Shown piece after piece: positions 44,316 through 55,034 of a DNA stretch of 64,000 nt. This DNA comes from Pilaira anomala (taxonomy: Eukaryota > Mucoromycota > Mucoromycetes > Mucorales > Mucoraceae), in contig JAIXMQ010000024.1 in the NCBI GenBank assembly GCA_025716855.1, positions 62,001 to 126,000 on the forward strand, written 5' to 3'. The position numbers and the translations under genes were made by a program. The notes under the pieces are model-generated. The model worked only from the letters and a program-made list of their open reading frames with translations, had not been told where the DNA came from and searched no databases. Each line of letters starts with the position of its first letter. Positions within the stretch are counted from its first letter, which is position 1.

Positions 44316-45419
44316 ATGGAATACGAAGACTTCAATTTACCGATCTCAAATTTATTTACTTCAGTAAGATTATTTATAATATTTATTTCATTTCGTTTTC
44401 TGATTATATTACTTTTTCTTTTAATCAAGATTCAAAACAATATTGGAATTAGAAATGCCAATCATATTATTGAAAGCTACAAACCCTTAAACGAAGAACC
44501 AGAGAATGTAATTGAAATTTATAAATTCATGTAACGTAGTGAAAAAATACATTGATAATATTTGGTCTAATGTGGTGCTGTTTCATATTAGATTGAAGTT
44601 ACATAAAAAAAAAATCGTTTTATTTTGAAAACGAAAGGGTTATGCTGTACTCTGAACAAGATTATCTGATCAAGTTCTGGTCATACCCTTTTGAAACATT
44701 CTTTGGGTCAAATGAACGTTTGTTCATCCATTGGTAATGACAACTCGTGTATATTTACATACTATTATTCTAAATACAATTTGTATTAGGGGTGATACCG
44801 TAGCAAACAATCACTTGAAGATGAGGTGATTGACATACGGTTTCTGATTATGAAACATAGTAAGTATGTGATGGATGCTATAAACGTTGAATATGCCAAG
44901 AAGACAATCAGTAGCAAGCTGTATAATGATCGATTGAAGCTGGTACTTGGCGGAGCTTGCTACATCAAAGAAATTGTTACTGCTTGTCCGTTCTTGGACA
45001 AAGACGACATACTAAACATCAAAGTCCCATACATACAAATAATGGGATTCAAAGCAGTACTGTCCATCATTAGAATCCAAGACAAAGGCCTCTTCATCAC
45101 TGAAGATTTGATGCGGTTCTCTTTCCCCTCCTGCAAAAAGTAAGTAAGAAAGAACGATATCGTAGAACTCATCAAAGCATTTTCCTTAATAAAGGTATAT
45201 CTTATTGTTGCATGGTGTGATGTTATACTTATAAAATTTACTAATTTAATATTTGGTAGTATTTAATAAGTAATCTCTAATCCACTCATCGAAGAAGGAA
45301 AAGTTGATAAGATGAGACACATCACAGAAGAAAAGAAAGAAGACTTGCTGCTTTGGTTCAATAAATTCATTGATGAATTTAAAACAGGTGAAACACCTGA
45401 CGATAGTGAGGAGGACTAG
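44316..45419 (+). pseudogene. Broken gene of a probable lineage-specific repeated family
   Basis: Spliced coding signal: 44316-44363 (MEYEDFNLPISNLFTS), 44430-44530, 44638-44733 (EQDYLIKFWSYPFETFF ... HW), 44790-45195 and 45312-45419 (HITEEKKEDLLLWFNKF ... SEED). Two lesions appear. After HWGDTV the frame of exon 4 runs into TGA, and the following KHSKYVMDAINVEYAKK lies one base out of frame. Using another acceptor (exon from 44804) restores that frame but drops GDT. Then an in-frame TAA at 45141-45143 precedes more coding-like sequence (NDIVELIKAFSLIK) before a good donor. The pattern resembles hypothetical proteins I recall as abundant in Mucorales genomes. Function unknown. Sequencing error at one site cannot be excluded. 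Confidence 0.55.
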
Positions 45420-45728
45420 AAATGAAACCAAAAGGTCGAGGTTTAGATAAATAATAACTTTTTGCTTACTTTCATGAAGAAGAGGCGGAGGTTTCAACGA
45501 GGCGACATATCTATTTTTTTAACGGAATTTTACCATTGATTTCTAATAAAAGTGTAAATCGTGACAAAACTTCCTTTTAAGAGTTTTTTTTTTTAGTGTA
45601 ACATTTTCTTAATTTGAATTTCGTAGCTTTGACGTATGTGCTATTTCCCTTTTTTTCTTCAAAAACCTGTTTTTTTTTATTTTATTTCCATTTTTCCTTC
45701 TTTTAATTAAATTCTATAATTTAAAATT
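45420..45728. other. Intergenic region before PLD1
   Basis: About 310 bp between the degenerate gene and the phospholipase D start. T-rich, with the probable PLD1 promoter and leader. No gene is seen. Confidence 0.5.
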
Positions 45729-48700
45729 ATGTCGTTTGTAAAAAAGTATAGAAATGATCAACAACACACAGACCAAGCTATTCATAGTATACCAAATAAT
45801 ACCCGGGATGGTACTTCGGTACCATTAAAACCTTTAGTAGAGAATAAACCTATGACTACAGCAGATATTCAACCTTCTTTACCTCAATCTCAATCACTTC
45901 AATCATTTCCTAAAAACAAACACTCTAATCATAGTTATAATGACCATAGTATTACCAATAGTAGTACTAAAAAAAGAGGAGGACGTAAAGTTTTCAATCG
46001 ATTTGAATCTGCTCCACAAGAAGGTTGGAAATTAATCAAGAAATGGGTAGGAGCTAATCGACAGCAATCCAAATTAAAGCAACAACAACAAATTATCAAT
46101 TTTGAAAGACAAGCTGAAGTCAACACAATTACTCCATTAATCATGGCCATGCATTTTGCTAAAGATGAAGACGGTGGAAAGAGAGTACCTGTATTTTTAC
46201 ATAGCATATCTGTAAAAGTAACAAAAGTAGATGAAAATGACGATGACTATTTCAGCTTAAAAAAGAAAAAAAAGTATCGTGGCACCATATTTAAAATTAC
46301 TGTGCAATATGGTACAGGGCCTGGAAAAATCACTTGGTGTGTTTACCGTAGATATTGGGATTTTGTTCGATTACATTATCAATATAAAAACAGGTTAAAC
46401 ACAAACAATAATGGTGGAACAAATACACTAGGAAATCGTCGTCCTCATCGTATGCCTAAGTTTCCTACTTTACCAAGACATCATTTTCGTAAGCTGAAAA
46501 GAAAAGATTATGAAAGAAGAAATCCTATGAGTAGATTAGGTACTGGAACAAGTTCTGGAAGAAATACACCTCATTCGACTAATTCCGTCATGGATGAAGA
46601 AGCACTCATGACAATGGTCACAATGCACTCGCAAGAGGAAGGTAGTACATCTAACCATCATCAGCAAAATCATAACAAGAAAGCTACTCGTAATATACCT
46701 ACTGTCACACAGGGAGACGGTACAGAAAGCATTGCATCATCACAAGTCATGGAAGTTGTCAAAGCAGACAAGACAGTCTTACAAGCATTGGAGAATTATT
46801 TAAATCAGTTCATCGCTTCAGTTGGTCCTTGTGGTTACATTAATAGATTATGTAGATTCCTAGAGATTTCTGCTTTAGGACTTCAGTTAGCTGCAAAGTA
46901 TCCAATCACCGGTTGTCATGGAAAAGAAGGTTTTGCTGTATTTCAAAGTAGAACAGATCGTGACCCAAAGCAAACACGTAAATTCTTACAAGATGGATTT
47001 GTTTTTTCTTTTCCAACTACAGGTGGTAGAAGAAGAAGAAAGCCAAAATGGTTTATTGTTCGTGAAAGTTATGTATTATGTCTTGATAATCCGAGTGAGG
47101 TAAATATTTATATAAGTTTTACATTTTATTTCCCCCCTTTTTTTTTAAAAAAAAAAAAACTTTCTCTCTCCTTAAAAGTGTAATGTGTATGATGTATTCT
47201 TATTCGATCAAGCCTTTGACATAAAGCGTCTAGCTAAGTTTGGTAGTAAATCAAAGCATCATATTCCCAACGAGAAAAAGAAACTAAGTAATGCATTTGC
47301 AAATGCTTCCCATTGGACTTCAAAAAAATCAACTTTATGCTTAAAGAATTTACAAGGTGTTTATCACTTTAGAGCAAAAAATGAACAACAAGCCAAACAA
47401 TTTGAACTTTCTATTTTAAGCATGGCGAGGAATTCGGTTTGGGCTAAAGAAAATAGATTTATGAGTTTTGCTCCTATCCGAACTAATGCCGCTGTTACCT
47501 GGTTTGTGGATGGTAGAGATTATTTTTGGGATGTTTCTGTAGCACTTGAAAATGCAAGAGACACAATTTATATTCACGATTGGTGGTTGGTAAGTTGTTT
47601 ATTCGTTCTTATTGTTGTTATTTATATTACTAAATTATCAATTCTTTTATATCTTTCTTTTTCCCTTTAAAATTATTTAGTCACCTGAATTAGTAAGTTT
47701 TTATTTATATATATATATATTTATGTACCTTGCCAACTAAAAAAAAACTCGGTTTTGTTTTTTTATTTAGTTTCTTAGAAGACCCGCTGCAAAAAATCTT
47801 GAATGGAGATTGGACCGAGTATTAAGACGAAAAGCCGATCAAGGAGTAAAAGTCTATATTGTAATGTATAAAGAGGTAGCCATGGCATTACCTCTATTCT
47901 CTCACCAAGCCAAACGACATTTATTATCCCTATCACCCAACATTTTTGTCCAAAGACATCCTTCACGTGCATTAGATGTCTTTAATAAGAACAGTATCTT
48001 TTTTTGGGCACATCATGAAAAGATTTGTGTAGTAGATAACGAAGTAGCGTTTATAGGAGGTTTAGATAAATGTTTTGGACGTTACGATACACCTGGTCAT
48101 CTTTTAGTAGATGATTTAGATCCTGACCTCACAAATCATGAATCCAATCAAAATCCACAAATTTGGCCCGGTAAAGATTACTCAAATCCTCGTATCATTG
48201 ATTTTCATACATTAGATAAACCGTTTGAAGATAACATGGATCGATCCAAACTACCTCGTATGCCATGGCATGATGTTTCCATGCGTTTAGTAGGTCAAGC
48301 AGCTCGTGATGTATCACGTCATTTTGTTCAGCGTTGGAATTTCCTGCGTAGAAAGAAACCATCGGCTCCAAAGAGACCTACGCCCATGTTATTGCCTGCA
48401 CCCGATACTCATGTCAATCATCTCGGCATAGAAGATCCACGTATCTGTCATCCACATACATCTGAATCATGTCGAGTTCAAATCTTACGTAGTGTTTGCC
48501 CTTGGAGTATTGGTTCCATTGACCATATTGAACACAGTATTCAAACAGCTTATGTTGAATCCATTCGCGACTCCAAGTACTTGATCTATATTGAAAACCA
48601 GTTCTTTGTCACTACAACCAAATCAGGATCAACCGTGATTGAAAACCAAATTGGCGAAGCAATTTATAACCGTATTGTACGTGCACATAAAAATGGTGAA

Positions 48701-50301
48701 AAATGGAGAGCAATTATTATTATTCCACTCGTACCTGGATTCCCTGCTAACATCGATGAGACAGAAGGTACAACAATTCGTATCATTATGCATTTTCAAT
48801 ATTTTTCTATCAGTCGTGGTCCTGACTCTTTAATTGGTCGCTTACATGCTGCGGGTATTACCAACACACACGAGTATATTAACTTTTATGGATTACGAAA
48901 TTGGGCTGAATTAAATGGACAATATGTTACAGAGCAAGTTTATATTCATGCAAAGGTAAAATATACATGCTGTATCCTTTTTATAGCTCTCCTTATATTA
49001 ACCACAAAGAGTAAATTTATTAGACAATGATTGTAGATGATATGAGGGTTATTATTGGATCTGCAAATATCAATGAAAGATCACAACTAGGAACAAGAGA
49101 TTCTGAGATTGCAGCATGCATTGAAGATGATAGAGATTTAGTAAAATCTTGGTTTAATGGTAAAGCAGTAAAAGTAGGTCGATTCGCGCATACATTACGA
49201 ATGAGATTAATGTGTGAGCATATTGGCTTAGACGTCGATCAATATGATATTCAAAAGTATCTTTCTAAACCTGACAAATTTTTCAAACAACCCATTTGGA
49301 AAGATTATCTCGAAAATTCAAGCCATTCTGTTCAATGCATTCCTCCTTATATTCAAGTTACAACGACCGATCAGAAAAAGCAAAAGGAGAAAGAAAAGAT
49401 TCATTTGGAAGAACAAAATGAAGTCTCTATCAGCGAATTACATACACCTGCTCGTGTTGATTCTGATAGTTCTGCAACTTCTTCCAACGACAGTGATACA
49501 ACAGGCTTTAAAAATAAAGCGAAACATTTATTTCATTTATCAAAACACTCTAAACATAAAAATGAAGATAAAAATCATGCCGGTCAAATAAATCAATCAT
49601 TAGCCTTTGATGACTCCGTTCAATTTGATGATAATTCTTCACCCATTCACCCGGTTTCCAGTACAGACAGTAACGAACATAGCTCAACTGTATTATCACC
49701 AACCAAAACAATCTTTAGTAGGCATAAAAGCACCAAGGAAGACCACCTTGGATTTTGGACAAATTTAGACTGTGATACAGATAACAATGGAGACATTGAA
49801 TATGCAAAACAATTAGGCACAAAGAATGCAGCCTTCACTTATCCAAGTCGTTACAATAGCGTCACAGTTGAGCCATTGGATATGAAAAAGAAGACAGTTG
49901 GTCAAATCTATCGTATTCTGCAAGATCCACTCACTGACGAATTTCAAGATTTTTGGCACGTATTGGCTCGAGTCAATACCGATCTTTTTCGACGTTCCTT
50001 CTTGGTAACGCCCGATAACAATGTTCAAACATGGGATCAGTATCATCATTTTATCAAGATGGCAAAGTTATTTCTAGGCAGAACAGATACAAAACACGGT
50101 GGAACCAAACCGACTTCGGCCGCTGCTAATGTGAGCTCATTGCCATTAGAAAATATGAATGAAGAGACTGTGGCAGATATTATTAAACATATTCGAGGTC
50201 ATCTGGTGATTTGGCCCACACATTTTATGGAGCAAGATGATATCAATAATGAATTTTTGACTGCTGTAGATAAAATTGCTCCAAATGAAATTTTTGATTA
50301 A
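45729..50301 (+). CDS. SPO14: Phospholipase D1 (PX-PH-HKD type)
   Basis: Five exons (45729-47099, 47179-47589, 47681-47692, 47771-48955, 49024-50301) give 1418 residues. Exon 3 is a 12-nt microexon encoding SPEL, needed for the conserved WWLSPELFLRRP. A PX domain lies at about 150-345 with a His/Asn-rich insert, and a PH domain at about 415-480 (KWFIVRESYVLCLDNPSE). Catalytic motif HKD1 is AHHEKICVVD (H680, K682, D687). HKD2 is YIHAKTMIVDD (H991, K993, D998) followed by GSANINERS; the last intron falls right after K993. The enzyme hydrolyses phosphatidylcholine to phosphatidic acid. The long C-terminal tail includes a Ser/Asp-rich segment. Size matches Spo14-type fungal PLDs. Confidence 0.96.
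47681..47692 (+). other. 12-nt microexon of PLD1 (SPEL)
   Basis: The exon TCACCTGAATTA is flanked by TTTAG and GTAAGT and encodes exactly the four residues that bridge WWL and FLRRP in eukaryotic PLDs. Skipping it keeps the frame but deletes conserved residues. Confidence 0.9.
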
Positions 50302-50947
50302 TAACAGCTTTATTTTTTTATTATAATATATATATATTTATAGACGAAAATAATATAACAAAATGTTAAAAAAAAAATATACAATGTGTTGTGTTGTTTG
50401 TGTGTGTGTGTGTGTGTTTGTATTTTTTTTTAGAATTTTTTTTTTTTGGATTTTTTTTTCATATAAAAGATGTATAAAAAAAAAAAAAGAAGAGAAAGTA
50501 CAAGCAAAAAAAGAGTGAATTATCATATATAAATTTTTTTTTAGTTTTTTTTTTTTTTAGAAAAAAAAAAGAAAAGTTCATTTCCTCCTAAAAAAAGTCT
50601 TTTATAGAGAAAGTTTAGTTTTTTTTAAGAAAAAAAAAAAAAAAAAAAAAAAAAAAGAAGAGAAAGAAGCATGAGTGTTATAATAATATATAAAAAAAAG
50701 AAAGAAAGAGGTATATAAATATATAAAAAATAATAAAGCAACTTTGAAAGTATATAAATGCAATCTGTTAGTGATGTGTTTGTGTGTTTTATGCTGATTT
50801 TTTTTTTTTTTTTTGTAAATTTTTCTGTTACGATTGTTGCTTCAAAGATGTGAATTATAGTCGTCATATAAAAAAGTGTGTGTGTGTGAGTGTGTGTGTA
50901 GTGTAGGTTTGTTCTAATGCATTTTTTTTTTTTACTACTTGTTCGTA
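50302..50947. other. Convergent 3' region, PLD1 and HHCC-domain gene
   Basis: About 650 bp of almost pure low-complexity sequence (A/T runs up to 28 bases, TG repeats at 50399-50418 and 50876-50899) between two convergent stop codons. No gene is seen. Confidence 0.6.
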
Positions 50948-52554
50948 TTAAAATAAGGATTGTTGATGAGAAAGTAAATTCAAAGTTCCTAATGTATTGG
51001 TATTTGATGTATGTTGACGTTGTGTTTGAATATAGCTACTATCTCTATTGACTGATTCATGATAAACAGGATGTATAGGTGATGAAGTAGCTGAAGTGGA
51101 TGAAGAGGAAGGTGATAAGGATGGTGAAGAGGAAGCAGCTGGTAATGCTTGTTGACTTGTATTATTGTTACTTGAATAAAATAAGCTGTTATTGCGAGAT
51201 GAAGGGGCAGCAAATGTCATATTATTACTTTGATTGTTGCTGCTGCTGCCATTACTATCTAATAAGGAAAAGTTCGGGTTTTGTTTTAATCCGTACTCCT
51301 GTGCATAATAAACCGATAAAGCTGGCTGCATCATCATGGGTTGTTCCTCAATGTCCGCGACCATATTATTTGATGAGGTGTACGTCATCGAATAAGGATG
51401 TCTTGGGTTGCTATAGTAATCATTACTACACTTGCTGTCTGAGCTAGTATGTTGACCAAAAAAGTTTGTATTCCCTGTAGGTACTGACATGACTGTTGCT
51501 GCAGCATAATAACTCGATTGTTGATGTGATTGCCATGAAAGATCCATAGTTGAGCCAGCTCCATAAGGAGACATAGACGCATGATCTTGTTGTTGCTGTT
51601 GCTGTTGCTGTTGTTGTTGGTGGTGTTGAGCGGCAGCAGCGGCCATTAACATCATTTCTTCAGGATAGGAAGTAGAGGATGAAGCTGAAGAGTTAGAAGC
51701 AATCATAGATGGTGCTCTTAAACGACCTTCTTCTTCTTCGTTGGTAGATGAAGGTGTTGGCATCATAGAATAAGTAGGTGGTGTAGCAGGTAAAAAAATG
51801 CCAAGTGATAAAGGACTTTGTTGACTACCGTTTCTACGAGAAATACAGAAAGGGCAATGTCTAACGAAGCGAGCAATTAACTCCTTCGGAATCCATGAAT
51901 ATCTTCTACGAACCTGAAATAAAAATAAAAGTAAGAATATATACATACATGTATTGCCTAATATTGTCTTACCAATGCTGAAGTCTTATCTCTACCACCG
52001 TGATGTGCTTCACGATGAGCACGTACTAAAATGCCATAAATTTGCTCACGCATTGCAACAGGTTTTCCATCATGACAAACAATTTGTCTAGGGGTTAATT
52101 GAAACATTTTCTTGACCCAAAATCTGAATTGAGCAGTAGAAACTGCAGTATTGCGAGGATCTTTTAAGACCTGTAAAATCATAGCATAGCGAGCTTGGTC
52201 AATTAAGGCCTTGTCTCTCTTTTTTGAAGATAAATTTTGAAGGTAATCTTGTACAATAGCATCAAATTCTTCGTAAGAAGGATACTGGTCTTGATCATTG
52301 TAATGATGTGTGGCTTGTTGAGATTGCTGTTGTCTTACAACTGAGGAGGAATATGCCAGTGTCAAAGGGTTGGATTGATCCAATTGATGGTGGTGATTTA
52401 TCACTGCGTATTCATCGTTTGGTATAGCGTTAGACTGATGATGATGTCCATAATTGTTTTGCTGACTCATTAAAGAGGGCATCATACCATGTAATTCATC
52501 TTGATGATGATGCTGTTGTTGTTGCTGTTGTTGTTGTACTAAACTGATTGACAT
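50948..52554 (-). CDS. Gln-rich protein with NOL4-like HHCC zinc-binding domain
   Basis: Two exons (52554-51973, 51913-50948) give 515 residues. The flanks are Gln/His/Ser/Asn-rich and look disordered, like those of transcription regulators. The central part, residues about 95-222, is ordered: YAMILQVLKDP, FRFWVKKMFQLTP, then AHREAHHGGRDKTSAL and YSWIPKELIARFVRHCPFC. His180, His184/185, Cys214 and Cys217 form an HHCC site as in retroviral/Gypsy integrase N-terminal (H2C2) modules and animal NOL4/NOL4L proteins. No integrase core follows. I infer a host gene carrying a domesticated integrase-type zinc module, perhaps a nuclear regulator. The intron splits the domain between the HH and CC halves. 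Confidence 0.85.
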
Positions 52555-52902
52555 TTTTTAAAATAAATTGGTGTTGATTTATGTACTTTGCTATATATGT
52601 AAAAGTAATGAAAAAAAAAATATATATTTAAACTGTTTCTTTCTGGTTGTTGTTGTTATTGTTTTTAAAAAGATAATATATATGTATATGATATTTTTGC
52701 TGCCCCTTTATAATTAAATAAATAAATAAAAAAAAATAAAAAAGAGAGGGAATTTAGATTGGAATGGGGGCTAATAAATAATAAAAGCGCGGGAAAGATT
52801 GAATAAATATATAAAAGAAAGAGGAAAAAAAAAGGAAAAGAAAAACATCGATTATATTTATATACAAAAAATGTTAAACTGTATAATATGAAATAGGGGG
52901 TG

Positions 52903-52946
<44 letters not shown>

Positions 52947-54220
52947 ATAGAAAGAGTCCCTTACTAGAAGGGGAAACGAACTACAAACAAAGTCAAAAAA
53001 ATAGACGATGCTTCAAGTTAAAAAAAGGAAATTACATGTATCCTCTTTATTGATACGGCATGACGAAAGGGGAGGTGTGTCTGTGGGGGGGGGGCTATAT
53101 TATTATTAATTCAAGTGTGCCAATATTTTTAGTAGTAGTAACAAGTCAGTATATAAAATAAATCAGCGGCAGACTTGAAGGCATGATACATTTTAGGCTT
53201 TTTTCAATCATTTTCCAAAATGGGGTAGCAAGTAAAATATCCCTATGTTGAAAAAAAAAGAGGTACATATATTACTCGCCCCCTTTTCTTATTAGTTTAT
53301 CACTGATATCCATATTAGTCGTTCAAGGCGAAAATTTGACCATCAAATACCATAACATACGAAACATGACTCTAAAACAACAGGTATCTTTTCTATCCAA
53401 CACTCCCTTTATTATGAATAATGCACTATATAAGTTAAAACTTAAGGGCCAATTACTAGGGGTTTTATTCATCTATTAATATGTGTATGATTCTCATATT
53501 CTACATGTATGCTTACATCTTTTTTTTTTTCATCTCCTCTAAACTTTTTCTTGTTTCTGTTTTTATTTTTGTTTATGTTTTTTTTTTCAAGCATTAACAA
53601 AACTATGCAAAATATATACTTTCTCTTTTAAGCGCATACATACGACAAATGTATAAAAATATTGATGGCGGTTGGTACAAGTTGAATTCTTTAGTTTAGG
53701 TAATTTAATCTGGTCCAGCCCTTCATGCATTGTTATTAAGAAAAAAAAAGATACCGACTACTATTACCGATTTTTAGCTCACATGAGATTACTGTTATCA
53801 TATATATGACATTTGTTGAATCAGCCGTTAGCTGAAATTTTAATTGGTTTTTAATGTTTTTTTTCGCCTATGTTTTTTGTCTCCTTAACAATCGAGAATC
53901 GAAAAATATGTCCCACCACGAAAAAAAAGAAAAAAAGAAAGGGGGATCTAGACTATTATAGTTAATTTTATGTCTGTGCTTTTTTTTTTCTTACACTTAC
54001 ACAGTGAAGAAAAAAAAAAAAGGTTAGCGAATTAGACACACACACAAAAAAAAATGCAGGGATCTCTAGAATAAAAAACAAGGTCTGTGTGCTAAATAAG
54101 TTTGCGACATTGTACAAAAAGAAAATAAGGGATTTATTCCTTGTTACAAGGATAACTTGTAACCGTTTTAATACATGCAAATCAATATATATCTACTAAC
54201 TACGACACTCTTTTTTTTAG

Positions 54221-54290
<70 letters not shown>

Positions 54291-55034
54291 CCTATATTAT
54301 AGGCATACATACAACAGATGTAATTCCTAAATAGTACTGTTCCTTTTTTTTTTATACATTTACAAAAGGTAAAGAAGGGAAAAAACATGTGTTGTTGCTG
54401 GAAAATATATTTATATTTCTATATAAACTTTTTTTTTTTTTAGATATATATTTATGTCAGTGTTTTGCTATTATACATATACAAGTAGAAATAGGGAAAC
54501 GTCCCTTGATTTTCTTTACATCGAAAAAAAAAAATATAGATATTCTCCTCCTTGATCGTCGATTAAATGATTGTAATAAAATTACTTTTTGTAGCTATTT
54601 ATACATACATACTTGCACATATGCGAGGTAATTGTTATTACTTATTTATAATGAAAAACCCATTTGACAGTTTTTACATGTAATTCGACTTTTTTGTTTT
54701 TTTTTCTCTTGTCCAGTTTTCAATTGACTAATTATACTATATTTAGGATATCACACTTTTTTCTTTCTTTCTTTCTCTCGCTTTTATAGTTTAATAAGGT
54801 ATATCTTTAATATATATCATTTATTTCTAGCATAAAAATAATATATATGTTTAATTATTTACTCGGTCACTAGAGATTTACTATAATTCGTTTTTTTTTT
54901 TTTAAAAAAAAGGGGTAACTTTTTATGTAGATTTTTGTTTTTGTTTTTTGTTTTTGTTTTTATTTTATTTTTATGCTTGTCGATATCTCCTTCTTTTTTC
55001 CACTTTCTTTTTTTTTTTTTTATTATTATTATTA
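52555..55034. other. 2.5-kb gene-free region with extreme homopolymers
   Basis: No gene supported. It holds a 35-A run (52909-52943), a 10-G run near 53081-53094 and a 64-T run (54224-54287). Open frames are translations of homopolymers. The right part has many T-rich tracts up to the BCS1 3' end; the left part is upstream of the HHCC-domain gene and may carry its promoter and leader. Confidence 0.6.
54224..54287. repeat. 64-bp T homopolymer
   Basis: An uninterrupted run of 64 T, by far the longest in the window. Exact length in the genome is uncertain because such runs are prone to sequencing error. Confidence 0.85.

Noticed and set aside
54200..54388. Poly-Lys minus-strand frame
   Set aside because: Translation of the 64-T homopolymer.
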